This document shows, piece after piece, positions 1 through 8,093 of a stretch of 31,118 nt of DNA. The notes below the pieces were generated by a model. The model was not told the origin of the DNA. It worked only from the letters and a program-made list of their open reading frames with translations, and searched no databases. The translations under genes were made by a program, and so were the position numbers. Each line of letters opens with the position of its first letter. Position 1 is the stretch's first letter. Source of the DNA: UMGS1958 sp045542415 (GTDB lineage Bacteria; Bacillota; Clostridia; UBA1381); the NCBI GenBank assembly GCA_045542415.1, contig JAZQKZ010000054.1:1-31118 (forward strand), read 5' to 3'.

Positions 1-402
1 TGCTGTTAAAGTGAACAACACAAAGTGTTGTAGCCTTAGAAGCGTAGCTTCGTAGGCGTAGCATAACTTTCCCCCTTTAAAAACCCCCTTATCAAGCGTC
101 TCGGCAGCCAATGGCTGCAATTGAAATGTGTCGGTGTAAATTTGCTTGCTTTTTGAGTAAGCTTTGCCTATTAATTCAAAAGAGTACCTACGTCAGCAAA
201 TGGTTTAGCCTGGTTTTAATTGATTGAATCTTTTGGTAAAGCGCAGCGGGAGATTTTAAAGAGGGAGGGGCGTCCCCTCTTTAACGGCACTCTTTTGCTG
301 ACTTTTCTGCTGCTGTAGGCAGAAAAGTCAGTAGGGGTTATATCAAAAAAAAATCAAATCATACCAAAGTCTGCAAGGGGACAAAGTCCCCTCCAATGTC
401 GT
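1..402. other. Non-coding region with several inverted repeats
   Basis: No convincing gene was seen in this stretch. It is rich in short inverted repeats: CAACAC/GTGTTG (16-30), GAAGC/GCTTC (39-51), AAAGAGGG/CCCTCTTT (258-282), a perfect 13-base pair CTGACTTTTCTGC/GCAGAAAAGTCAG (298-331), and GGGGAC/GTCCCC (377-391). None is followed by a clear run of T, so they do not look like ordinary intrinsic terminators. The region could be a structured RNA, remains of small mobile repeats, or the spacer of a gene lying outside the window. Confidence 0.5.
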
Positions 403-437
403 ATGGTTAAGTGCTAACTAATACACCGCTAAACCAT
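403..437. repeat. 35-base dispersed repeat, copy A
   Basis: The unit starts with ATGGTTAAGTGC and ends with CACCGCTAAACCAT, so its ends are imperfect inverted copies of each other. A second copy at 14796-14830 matches at 33 of 35 positions. Copy A ends 30 bases before the ATG of the DUF4830-type gene. The second copy is 28 bases from the hisZ start. The same placement in two unrelated leaders suggests a regulatory or insertion preference. Confidence 0.75.
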
Positions 438-467
438 AATTTATCCAATAAAAAAGGGGGAAATGAC

Positions 468-872
468 ATGAAAGAGAATATAATTTACTACGGCATTACT
501 GTTGCGGTAATCGTGGTGATGAGCGCTTGCTTTACAATATTTTCCAATCAGGACACTTATATCGTGGAGTTTTTAAACAGCTACGGCTACGAGGTTTCCG
601 CCAAACCGATTGAGACTCTAAAGGTAAAAATCCCCGAGCCGTTGGATTTGGTATATGAGGAATATAATCTGCTTCAGAAAAAGGCAGGCTTTAATCTGGA
701 GCCGTATCAGGGAAAAAACGGAATACGCTATACATATGAAGTGAAAAATTATTACAGCGGCGAGGACGGTGTGCGTGCAAATGTTCTTGTAATAGACGGA
801 AAAATTGTAGGAGGTGACATATGTACGCTCAAAATTGACGGGTTTATGCACGAAATTTGTAAAAATAAGTAA
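468..872 (+). CDS. Small membrane-anchored or lipoprotein, DUF4830-like
   Basis: This is a 134-residue protein of unknown function. The N-terminus is a single hydrophobic segment (residues about 5-26). It contains VVMSAC, which could be a lipobox with Cys21, although Met at -3 is unusual. The rest is a soluble outer domain with YIVEFLNSYGYEV, RYTYEVKNY, RANVLVIDGKIVGGD and a final DGFMHEI. This pattern matches what I recall of the DUF4830 family, common in gut Clostridia. The ATG at 468 is chosen because GGGGG lies just upstream at 456-460. An in-frame GTG at 411 would start inside the 35-base repeat and has no ribosome site. No terminator is evident before the next promoter. Confidence 0.6.
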   Translation: MKENIIYYGITVAVIVVMSACFTIFSNQDTYIVEFLNSYGYEVSAKPIETLKVKIPEPLDLVYEEYNLLQKKAGFNLEPYQGKNGIRYTYEVKNYYSGEDGVRANVLVIDGKIVGGDICTLKIDGFMHEICKNK

Positions 873-903
873 ATGGACTCGTGTAAAATTTTAAAATTGG
901 CAC

Positions 904-932
904 TATACAAGAGGAAAATATAAGTATATAAT
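904..932 (+). promoter_or_regulatory. Putative sigma-A promoter of first secreted-protein cassette
   Basis: The -10 box TATAAT is at 927-932 and a weak -35 box TATACA at 904-909, with a 17-base spacer. The expected start of transcription is near 939, giving a leader of about 57 bases before the ATG at 996. The -35 match is only 4 of 6, so the -10 box carries most of the evidence. Confidence 0.5.
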
Positions 933-995
933 ATACATACAATAATATAGTGGGATGGAAACGGTATCATCTCACACAAAAAGGAGGAAACTTTT

Positions 996-2357
996 ATGAA
1001 AATGAAGAAAATGCTGTCAGCTTTGACAGCGGCTGCTATGTTGGCAGCTTCAATGACAAGCCTTTGTGCTTATGCTGATGATTCAGCAGCTGCTTTAGCG
1101 GCAGAAAAGACAATAGATGCAGCGGTGGACACAGTTTACACAGCAGCAGATCTTTGCCCGGACGGTGCATCGTATTTAAAGACAAATTCAACATGGTCAG
1201 AAGTAGATTCAACAAATTACTCATCATTCGGTGTTGATTTCGGTGACATCACATCATACACCACATATGCAGTAAAGGGCTTGAATGCCGAGCTGAATTT
1301 TGATGCTCCGGTAGATGGAATATACCAGATCAACTTGCTTACAGCTACTGATTACTGGTGGCAGTATCCGGCAGTATATGTAGGTGGCACATCTGTTGCA
1401 AACGGTACAGACGGCGGTTTCGCAAATAAGAGTGAGCTTGCTTCAACAATCGCTACTTTTGATGGCGGTAAGGCTGCAATTGCAAAGGCAAAGGTGAGCT
1501 TGTCAGAGGGTGATAACGCAATCAGAATTACCAGCGGCGGCTCATACGAGGGTCTTACAGGTCTTGTTGCAGTGAAAGTTACATTACTCAGCAAGAGCAC
1601 ATTCACAACAGACGAAATTATCAAGGGTGATAACATCACAAGAGGTACAGGCAGAGCTTCATACTGCCATACAGTAGCAGGTGGTTTCACAGCAACTGAC
1701 GCTTATACAGGCGAAATTGCAGAGGTATTCGGCGATGCTGCAAATATTGGTGATAAGTACAACAACTACACAGACGATACAGCTACATATAACCTTAAGG
1801 TTGAAAAAGCAGGAAAGTACAAGGTATATGTTCTTGGTGTAAATGGTGTTGATACAATGCTTACATATACAGACAAGAACGGTACAGCAGCAACAGCAAC
1901 AGCAACAACAGCATGGACAAGCGAATACTGGAATAATGCAGTATTCACAGGCGGCGACAAGAGCGTGTATGCTATGGCTTGCGAGGTTGAGCTTGAAGCA
2001 ACAACATATACAGTAAGTCTTGACAATGCAAGCAATGGAAACTACTTCACAGACTTCGTTGCATTAGGTATGAAGCTTGTTGAGGAGGCATCAGAGGAGC
2101 CGACAGTAATTGACGGTACAATTGCAGTTTTAAAGACATTCTCAGGTGAGGCTTATGAGGGCGAGGCTACTGCTTTAACAGCTACATTTGAGGTTCCGGC
2201 AGACACATCAGTAGCAAAGATTACAGTTGCAGAGGCAGCAGATACAACAAATGCAGTTTCAATGGACGTAGTAGTTACAGGTGCAACAACTGTTGTTTAC
2301 GGTATCGTGGTTGATTCAATCGTAACAGCAGATGCTTTAACAGCATTTGCAGAATAA
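996..2357 (+). CDS. Secreted beta-sandwich protein of unknown function (cassette 1)
   Basis: A 453-residue exported protein. The signal peptide MKMKKMLSALTAAAMLAAS runs to about residue 28 (CAYADD). Two beta-rich domains follow, at about 45-195 and 205-365. Each has the look of a carbohydrate-binding sandwich (GIYQINLLTATDYWW with LSEGDNAIRITSGG; AGKYKVYVLGVNG with TTYTVSLDNASNGNYFTDF). No catalytic domain, SLH or sortase signal is seen. The last 75 residues (TFEVPADTS...TVVYGIVVDSI) resemble the C-terminus of the protein at 2755-5652. The ribosome site AAAGGAGG precedes the ATG. Codon use is strongly biased (ACA, GCA, GTT, TCA, CCG), suggesting high expression. A gene for a 54-residue peptide follows 15 bases after the stop. 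Carbohydrate binding is inference from fold-like pattern only. Confidence 0.7.
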   Translation: MKMKKMLSALTAAAMLAASMTSLCAYADDSAAALAAEKTIDAAVDTVYTAADLCPDGASYLKTNSTWSEVDSTNYSSFGVDFGDITSYTTYAVKGLNAELNFDAPVDGIYQINLLTATDYWWQYPAVYVGGTSVANGTDGGFANKSELASTIATFDGGKAAIAKAKVSLSEGDNAIRITSGGSYEGLTGLVAVKVTLLSKSTFTTDEIIKGDNITRGTGRASYCHTVAGGFTATDAYTGEIAEVFGDAANIGDKYNNYTDDTATYNLKVEKAGKYKVYVLGVNGVDTMLTYTDKNGTAATATATTAWTSEYWNNAVFTGGDKSVYAMACEVELEATTYTVSLDNASNGNYFTDFVALGMKLVEEASEEPTVIDGTIAVLKTFSGEAYEGEATALTATFEVPADTSVAKITVAEAADTTNAVSMDVVVTGATTVVYGIVVDSIVTADALTAFAE

Positions 2358-2372
2358 TAGGAGGTAAAAACA

Positions 2373-2537
2373 ATGAGAAAATATGAAGCTCCGGTTATGG
2401 AAATGAATAAGTTCAGCTTACAGAACATTATAACATCATCAGGTGATACTCCGGTTAAGGAGAACGCAGTTACAGCAGCAACAGCATATCTTACTGACGA
2501 TGTAAAGGTTGATAGCGTTTTAAAAATCACATTATAA
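2373..2537 (+). CDS. 54-residue peptide paired with secreted protein (cassette 1)
   Basis: A short gene not matching any family I can name. The product starts MRKYEAPVMEMNKFSLQNII and ends VKVDSVLKITL. It has no signal peptide, no membrane segment and no cysteine. The ribosome site AGGAGG at 2359-2364 has good spacing to the ATG, and the stop lies just before a strong terminator, so this is a real transcribed gene. It is exactly the same length as the peptide at 5672-5836 and shares with it the opening M-basic-K, a Pro-x-x-Glu-Met-x-x-Phe motif, a D-V-x-V stretch and the final ITL. The Y-x-x-P opening resembles leader motifs of some peptide natural products, but no maturation enzyme is nearby. 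Its position suggests it acts with the large protein just upstream. Confidence 0.8.
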   Translation: MRKYEAPVMEMNKFSLQNIITSSGDTPVKENAVTAATAYLTDDVKVDSVLKITL

Positions 2538-2557
2538 TTTAAGTAATAATATTGAGC

Positions 2558-2585
2558 AAAAAGCATCGGGAAACCGGTGCTTTTT
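2558..2585 (+). terminator. Intrinsic terminator of cassette 1
   Basis: Hairpin AAAAAGCATCGG / CCGGTGCTTTTT with a GAAA tetraloop and one G-T wobble. The 3' arm runs into TTTTT. It lies 20 bases after the stop of the 54-residue peptide gene and closes the cassette. Confidence 0.9.
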
Positions 2586-2667
2586 GTAGTGGAAGTCAAT
2601 ATATTTGTGAAAAAGGGCGGTTTTTTTGTGATGATTGGTTTGATTTGGCACTTTTGCCATAAAAAGA

Positions 2668-2696
2668 TTGACTTTTGAAAATTTTGGTTGTATAAT
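2668..2696 (+). promoter_or_regulatory. Sigma-A promoter of cassette 2
   Basis: TTGACT at 2668-2673, a spacer of exactly 17 bases, and TATAAT at 2691-2696. Transcription should start near 2703, giving a leader of about 50 bases with AAAGGAGG ahead of the ATG at 2755. This is a near-consensus promoter. Confidence 0.85.
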
Positions 2697-2754
2697 TATG
2701 ATATCAAAATATACTCGTCAGAGGTATGGCGGGTAAAAAAGGAGGAATTTTCTT

Positions 2755-5652
2755 ATGAAAATGAAGAAGATGTTGTCATTACTGACAGCAACAGCAATGG
2801 CTGCTTCATGCATGGCAGGATTTGCAAGTTCAGCAAGTGCGGCAACAGAAGCAGATATCGTGCCAATCAGCTCAACAGCTACATATTGGTTCGATGATTA
2901 TATGAGCGCAGGCTTATCAGCAGGTGATTTGATTGGTGAAAGCCATTTCTTCTCAGCAAAAGGTAACAGCTATGCTGCAAACAAGGGTAATTATGACGGC
3001 AATCTTGCATGCTTAAGACTTAAAAATGTTCAGAATGTACTTCAGTTTTCTGTAAGCAAGCCGGCTGAGGTTACTGTTTATACACAGGCACACGGAAGCA
3101 GAGGTACAGTTGTAACTTCAACAGTTCCGTCAAGTGCATATGCTTCATATGATGCGGCAATTGCTGATACAGCGAACGTTATCGCAGCTCAGGAAGCATC
3201 AACAAGCAGCTTTACATTCTCACTTGATGCAGCAGCAGATTTATGCTTATCATCATATGCAGGTGACTTCTACATTGCAGGTGTAGGCGTAACAATTCTT
3301 ACAACAGATCCGGAAATCAGTGTATCACCGGCATCAAGCACAATTAACTTAGGCGATACATTAACAATCAATGCAACAACACAGAACACAGGCGATGCAG
3401 CAGTTGTATGGTCATCAGACAACGAGGCAGTTGCTACAGTTGCAGACGGTGTTGTAACAACAGTTGCACCGGGTACAGCTAACATCACAGCAACTGTTAC
3501 AGTTAACGGCGTTGACTACAGTGCTACATGTGCTTTAACAGTACAGGACGTTGCTACAATTACATTTGATATAAGTAATGTAGGCGGTGTAACAGGTACA
3601 GCTCCGGAGGCTATTACAGTTACAAAGGGTGAAACAATTACAATTCCTGTAAACAACAGCTTATATATGGGTGACGGAATATCATTAAAAGGCTGGGATA
3701 TCGGCAGCGGTAATGTTGTTGCAACAGGTTCAGAGGTTACATTAACAAACGATATAACAGCAAGACCGACATTCGCTTTCAATGAAGCTAATTTAGGCGA
3801 TGCAGAAACATCAGTTACATTCTACTTTGGTGAGGTTAATGGTGCGCCGACAACAGCAGTTCAGGGTGCAAACAACCCGAGTGCAATCATCGTTGCGCAG
3901 ACAACAGTAGGCGAAGAGGTAATCGACGTTAAGGCAGATATCGACGCTTCAGCAGGTAAGTTCAATAACTACAAGCGTGGTGACAAGTGGGCACAGGTAA
4001 ACGGCGGAACAATCATCTCTGTTCCGGTGCTTGCAGGCTCAGTTGTAACAATGGGCGACATCTACAATGACGCAGGTACATACACAATCGGCGGTGTAGA
4101 GTACACAGGCGATGGCGGCACATACACAGCAACAGCAGCAGGTACAGTTGATATCGTTGCAGGTACAGAGAGCGGCGGCTACTGGGAGAGCGTTACAGTA
4201 ACATATCCGCAGGTTGAAGCAGCTTCAACTCCGGAGCCGACAGCAACACCGACTCCGACACCGGCACCGACAGCAGCTCCGGTTGATTTAGTAGCAGACT
4301 TTACAGGCGAGGGTATCCTCACAGCTGATGAGGTTGCAGCACAGACAAAGGTTGATTTTGGTATCAATGCAGCAGGTGAAAGAGTTGCAGCTGACAGTAC
4401 AGACGCAGTTATGGTTGTAGATGCTACAACACATGCTTCAGTACACGGCTTAATCTGGTTCAAGTCAACAATTACAGTATCAGGTCCGGCAATGATCACA
4501 GCAGGTACATGTGCATGGGGCGCTGACCTTATAGTTAAGGATGCAGACGGCAACGAGGTTGCAAAGGTTAACACAAATAACGGCACTTGCTTCCACGGTG
4601 ACAAGACAAACAACGTAGTTGTAGCATATTATAAGGGCGAGGGTACAACACTCTCAATCTCAGGCGGTAACTATCTCCCGTACATCGCAGTTAAGGAAAT
4701 TGACGCGTCAGAGATTCCGAATGATGCAACAGTAACATATGATCTTGGTTCAGTTGCAGCAACAGGTACAGTTCCGACAGCTCAGACTGTTGAAGTTGGC
4801 AGCGAGGCTACAATTCCGGTTAACAGAACATTATATGTTGAGGGTTCAACATTAACAGGCTGGACAGACGGTACAAATACATATGCACCGGGTGCAGCTC
4901 TTACAGTAACAGAGAACATTACATTAACACCGGTATTTACAGCAAATACAGCTGCATTAGGTGATGCTGATGCAACAGTTGCATTTGACTTCCAGCAGAA
5001 GAACGGTACACCGGTAGTGGCATACCAGGGCGGCACTAACTTCCTTGTATATCAGGCAACAATCGGTGAGGCTGTAATCGACGTTAAGATGGATGTTGAT
5101 ACAACAAGCGGTAAGCTTGCAAACGGCAGCTGGCAGGATTGGGCACAGGTTAACGTTGGAACAAAGTTTATCGTTCCGGCATTAGCAGGTAGCACAGTTA
5201 CAGTTGATACAATCTATAACGACGGTAACTACACAATCAACGGTACAGCTTATACACAGTCAGGTCAGTCAACAGGTGAAACTGTGACAATTACAGATGC
5301 AGCTACAATTGAAATCGTAGCAGGTGATCCGACAGGTTCATACTGGAGAGGCTTCACAGTAACATACCCGAAGGCTGTTGAAAAGACATACCCGACAGTT
5401 ACAGTTGCAGAGTTCGGTACATATACAGAGAATGCAGGTAACCCGGCAAAGGCTTACACAGGTACATTCACAGTTGATCCGGAGACAAATAATCCGGTTA
5501 ATTGCGTGAAGTGGACAGTTGGCGAGGCAACAGCAGTATCAAGCTTCGGCACAACAATTTCAAGCGGTACAGTTGTAACAGGTCTCGTAGTAGTAGCAGC
5601 TGATTTAGATGCTATTCCGGCACCGACAGCTGAAGCGGGATTTGCAAACTAA
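2755..5652 (+). CDS. Large secreted multidomain adhesin-like protein (cassette 2)
   Basis: A 965-residue exported protein. The signal peptide (MKMKKMLSLLTATAMAASCM, cleavage near ASAATE) is nearly the same as in cassette 1. Domain order by eye: an N-terminal beta domain (about 35-180); a bacterial Ig-like group 2 domain (186-264, with WSSDNEAVATVADGVVT and PGTANITATV); an InlB/Flg_new-type repeat (267-345); a beta-sandwich (346-486); a Pro-Thr linker (487-505); a further beta domain (506-650); a second InlB-type repeat (658-735, LTGWTDGTNTYAPGA); a second copy of the 346-486 beta-sandwich (735-872); and a C-terminal module (875-965) like that of cassette 1. No enzyme domain or wall anchor is seen. 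The fold content suggests a surface or secreted binding protein, perhaps for carbohydrate. Codon use is strongly biased, as in cassette 1. Confidence 0.75.
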   Translation: MKMKKMLSLLTATAMAASCMAGFASSASAATEADIVPISSTATYWFDDYMSAGLSAGDLIGESHFFSAKGNSYAANKGNYDGNLACLRLKNVQNVLQFSVSKPAEVTVYTQAHGSRGTVVTSTVPSSAYASYDAAIADTANVIAAQEASTSSFTFSLDAAADLCLSSYAGDFYIAGVGVTILTTDPEISVSPASSTINLGDTLTINATTQNTGDAAVVWSSDNEAVATVADGVVTTVAPGTANITATVTVNGVDYSATCALTVQDVATITFDISNVGGVTGTAPEAITVTKGETITIPVNNSLYMGDGISLKGWDIGSGNVVATGSEVTLTNDITARPTFAFNEANLGDAETSVTFYFGEVNGAPTTAVQGANNPSAIIVAQTTVGEEVIDVKADIDASAGKFNNYKRGDKWAQVNGGTIISVPVLAGSVVTMGDIYNDAGTYTIGGVEYTGDGGTYTATAAGTVDIVAGTESGGYWESVTVTYPQVEAASTPEPTATPTPTPAPTAAPVDLVADFTGEGILTADEVAAQTKVDFGINAAGERVAADSTDAVMVVDATTHASVHGLIWFKSTITVSGPAMITAGTCAWGADLIVKDADGNEVAKVNTNNGTCFHGDKTNNVVVAYYKGEGTTLSISGGNYLPYIAVKEIDASEIPNDATVTYDLGSVAATGTVPTAQTVEVGSEATIPVNRTLYVEGSTLTGWTDGTNTYAPGAALTVTENITLTPVFTANTAALGDADATVAFDFQQKNGTPVVAYQGGTNFLVYQATIGEAVIDVKMDVDTTSGKLANGSWQDWAQVNVGTKFIVPALAGSTVTVDTIYNDGNYTINGTAYTQSGQSTGETVTITDAATIEIVAGDPTGSYWRGFTVTYPKAVEKTYPTVTVAEFGTYTENAGNPAKAYTGTFTVDPETNNPVNCVKWTVGEATAVSSFGTTISSGTVVTGLVVVAADLDAIPAPTAEAGFAN

Positions 5653-5671
5653 TTAAAGGAGGATAACTATT

Positions 5672-5836
5672 ATGAAAAAGAATTTTGTAACACCTTCATT
5701 AGAAATGAAGTCATTCAATAAGGAGCTTATTCTCCAGGACAGCACAGTTCCGACAATGACAAATGAGGAAGCTGCAAAGGCTGCATTAAACAGTGCAGAC
5801 GTAACAGTTAACCAGGTTGCTGTTATCACATTATAA
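5672..5836 (+). CDS. 54-residue peptide paired with secreted protein (cassette 2)
   Basis: The product starts MKKNFVTPSLEMKSFNKELI and ends DVTVNQVAVITL. It is exactly 54 residues, as in cassette 1. The ribosome site AAAGGAGG (5656-5663) precedes the ATG by 8 bases and the gene begins 20 bases after the large gene. A terminator starts 9 bases after the stop. There is no signal peptide, membrane segment or cysteine. The middle is helix-like and Ala-rich (NEEAAKAALNSADV). Shared features with the other peptide are the basic start, Pro-x-x-Glu-Met-x-x-Phe, a D-V-x-V stretch and the final ITL. The function is unknown. A role as a partner, export aid or regulator of the large protein is inference from the repeated pairing. 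Confidence 0.82.
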   Translation: MKKNFVTPSLEMKSFNKELILQDSTVPTMTNEEAAKAALNSADVTVNQVAVITL

Positions 5837-5844
5837 TGATACTT

Positions 5845-5871
5845 AAAAAGAGGGCGAAAGCCCTCTTTTTT
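5845..5871 (+). terminator. Intrinsic terminator of cassette 2
   Basis: Perfect hairpin AAAAAGAGGGC / GCCCTCTTTTT with a GAAA loop, ending in six T. It separates cassette 2 from the lyase operon. The loop is the same as in the cassette 1 terminator, while the stem sequence differs. Confidence 0.93.
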
Positions 5872-5927
5872 GTTTATCGGCGACGATGAATAAAAGTTAA
5901 CAATTTCATTAAAAGTCAGTGCTGTCA

Positions 5928-5956
5928 TTGACTATTTTGCGATTTTGTGGTATTAT
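5928..5956 (+). promoter_or_regulatory. Sigma-A promoter of the lyase-wecB-wzm-wzt operon
   Basis: TTGACT at 5928-5933, a 17-base spacer, and TATTAT at 5951-5956. Transcription would start near 5963, so the leader is very short (about 13 bases to ATG 5976, or 28 to ATG 5991). Confidence 0.75.
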
Positions 5957-5975
5957 ATTATAAAAATGGAGTAAT

Positions 5976-8075
5976 ATGAGGAATTGCAGAATGAAACGCT
6001 TGATATACTTGTGTGTGTTCATGCTATTTTGCGTTGGTATGCTTCCGGCTTTGGCGGCAGAAAGCGACGACATTGATATATATATCAAATCAGGTAAATA
6101 TGCCGACGGTGGATATACTTTAACATATAAAACCGAAAACACAGACATTGAGCCGTTTTCGGGAACTGTGGCATTTGCGGCTCTTGATTCATACGGTAGG
6201 CTTGTATTGCTGAGTAGTGTACAGGCAGAGCTTGGCGGAGAAAAGAGTGTGTATGATAAAATATCGCTCAGGGGATTGCGGGAGGATTTTTGTGATCTCA
6301 GAGTTTTTATATGGGATTCATTCTCCGCAATGGAGCCGAAAAAGCCCTCACTGTCAATAGATTTCTCGGATATTCCCGAACCTCTTGAAAACGAAAGCTA
6401 TTACTTTTTTGAAGAACCGTTTGCATCGCTTGGCGAAATTCCCGAAACAGTCGTTGTAGGCGGAATTTCCTTTAACCGACCTGCGGACAGCCGGGAGATT
6501 CGCATAAACACAAATAGCTGTGTTGAGCTTGGCGGCGGCGGAAATATGACAAAATGCTCGCTTGGCTTTAAGGTTAAGGGGAGCTGTACAATAAATGTAT
6601 GGGCAAGATCAAGATCGACGGAGGAAGCCAGAGTGGTTAAGCTTGGTGATGCTTACTCCGAGCTTATGTACTTTGATGCACCGGCAGACCGTATAAATAA
6701 AGGCACATACGTCTATGAGGGCGGCGAGACAGAGCTGTATGTCGCATCGAAAGCGGCGGCGGTTATGATTTATGCGATTGAGGTAATATATGAAGAGGAC
6801 GGTGATGAGAGTGCCGATGTGTGGTCTGTTGCCGACTATGAATCGCTCAGAAGAGCAATATGGAAAGCCGGTATAAACGGCGGCGGAACTATCATTATAA
6901 ATGCAGGTACAATCAACTGCAAGGATTCTCTCGTTCTTGAGAACACAGGAGAAGGAACAATAACTATTTGCGGCGGCGAGGGCTATGAGGCAATTCTGGA
7001 CTTTGACGAATTCAGAAAAAGCTTTGATGAGGATGATATGTATATGCCGGCAGGACTAATTATTCGCGGCAATAATTATGTCATCAGGGATATTATAATT
7101 CAGAATACTCCGTATATAGCACTCAGACTTCACAAGGGTGCAGGCAATAACCGCATTGAAAACGTTGTTGCACGTTATAACGGCGGAAACGGTTTTGCAG
7201 TAAGTGACGAGGCACACGACAATACCTTTAAAAATTGCTATGCCTACAGAAACTGTGATATTATAACAAAGGGTCAGAATGCTGACGGCTTCTGGGTGGC
7301 GTTTTATGCAGGTACGGGCAACAGGCTCATAGACTGCTATTCGTGGGAAAATGCGGATGACGGCTTCGACTCATTCAATATGTTTAATGACGTATATTAC
7401 GAAAACTGCTTCGCATGGCGAAACGGAACGGCTGATATTTTTACCGGTAAGTTTGATTTTGACCGGGGCAGGCCGCTTGACGAAAATCTGCATCTTGTGC
7501 GGAGAATCTGCGAGTATGACAGCAGCTTTAAGGAAAAATATGCAAACGGCATTTTTGAGCTTCCGCAAGGTGAATTTCTGTTGACCACCCCGACCAATGA
7601 GGTTGTTTTTTCGTATATTTCTGCACAGGATTTTTCCGGAACCGAATGGTGTGGCAACGGTAACGGCATAAAGCTTGGCTCCGGCTCATCATCAACAACA
7701 GAGCGTCCGCAGGTAGGTCCTGAGGCAGTGCGTACTATGATAAACTGCATAACCTTTGAGCATCACTCAAAGGGCTTTGACAGAAATAATTCGGACTGTA
7801 CGGTGTATATTAAAAACGGTCTGTCGTTTGATAATTACCGCAACTACTGGCTTGATACCTGTACAATAAAGCAGTTTGACAATGTGCTGTCCGCAGTAAC
7901 GGATAAAAACCTGTTTCCGACGGAAAATGAGGTTACTTACCTGAATCAGGCACAGCTGGGTAAAGCAAAGGAGTTTATTTATGAAAGAATAGATGTGCTG
8001 GAAAGCATGGTAAAAAGCGACGAAATTCCAAGCGGGATTTGCTTTGAGAGAGTATTTGATATTTTAGAACAATAA
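5976..8075 (+). CDS. Secreted PL9-like pectate lyase (right-handed beta-helix)
   Basis: A 699-residue exported protein with signal peptide ending near PALAAES. An N-terminal beta domain (about 26-130) has the LRVFIWDSFSAMEP pattern seen in many clostridial surface proteins. A second beta-sandwich spans about 145-275. From about 283 (WSVADYESLRRAI) a right-handed parallel beta-helix begins. Family 9 polysaccharide lyases bind calcium through an Asp in ADGF and a DDGxD motif, and use a Lys as base. Here these are Asp437 (ADGFW), Asp461, Asp462 and Asp465 (DDGFD), and Lys566 (NGNGIKLG). So the active-site set appears complete; the substrate would be polygalacturonate or a related uronic polymer. 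ATG 5991 is an alternative start. The weak GGAG at 5968 and a 13-base leader leave the choice open. wecB follows after 18 bases with no terminator. Confidence 0.75.
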   Translation: MRNCRMKRLIYLCVFMLFCVGMLPALAAESDDIDIYIKSGKYADGGYTLTYKTENTDIEPFSGTVAFAALDSYGRLVLLSSVQAELGGEKSVYDKISLRGLREDFCDLRVFIWDSFSAMEPKKPSLSIDFSDIPEPLENESYYFFEEPFASLGEIPETVVVGGISFNRPADSREIRINTNSCVELGGGGNMTKCSLGFKVKGSCTINVWARSRSTEEARVVKLGDAYSELMYFDAPADRINKGTYVYEGGETELYVASKAAAVMIYAIEVIYEEDGDESADVWSVADYESLRRAIWKAGINGGGTIIINAGTINCKDSLVLENTGEGTITICGGEGYEAILDFDEFRKSFDEDDMYMPAGLIIRGNNYVIRDIIIQNTPYIALRLHKGAGNNRIENVVARYNGGNGFAVSDEAHDNTFKNCYAYRNCDIITKGQNADGFWVAFYAGTGNRLIDCYSWENADDGFDSFNMFNDVYYENCFAWRNGTADIFTGKFDFDRGRPLDENLHLVRRICEYDSSFKEKYANGIFELPQGEFLLTTPTNEVVFSYISAQDFSGTEWCGNGNGIKLGSGSSSTTERPQVGPEAVRTMINCITFEHHSKGFDRNNSDCTVYIKNGLSFDNYRNYWLDTCTIKQFDNVLSAVTDKNLFPTENEVTYLNQAQLGKAKEFIYERIDVLESMVKSDEIPSGICFERVFDILEQ

Positions 8076-8093
8076 TGAAAGGAACAAATAGAT

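Noticed and set aside
411..467. GTG start at 411 for the DUF4830-type protein
   Set aside because: It would place the start inside the 35-base repeat with no ribosome site. The ATG at 468 has a G-rich ribosome site and begins right before the hydrophobic segment.
2373..5836. The 54-residue peptides as classical RiPP precursors
   Set aside because: The Y-x-x-P start of the first is suggestive, but the second lacks it, neither contains cysteine, and no radical SAM, lanthionine, cyclase or dedicated exporter gene is near.
7351..7750. Long frames on both strands inside the lyase gene
   Set aside because: They lack ribosome sites and overlap a gene with intact family motifs, so they are chance frames. 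The same holds for the many antisense frames in the Thr/Ala-rich secreted-protein genes.
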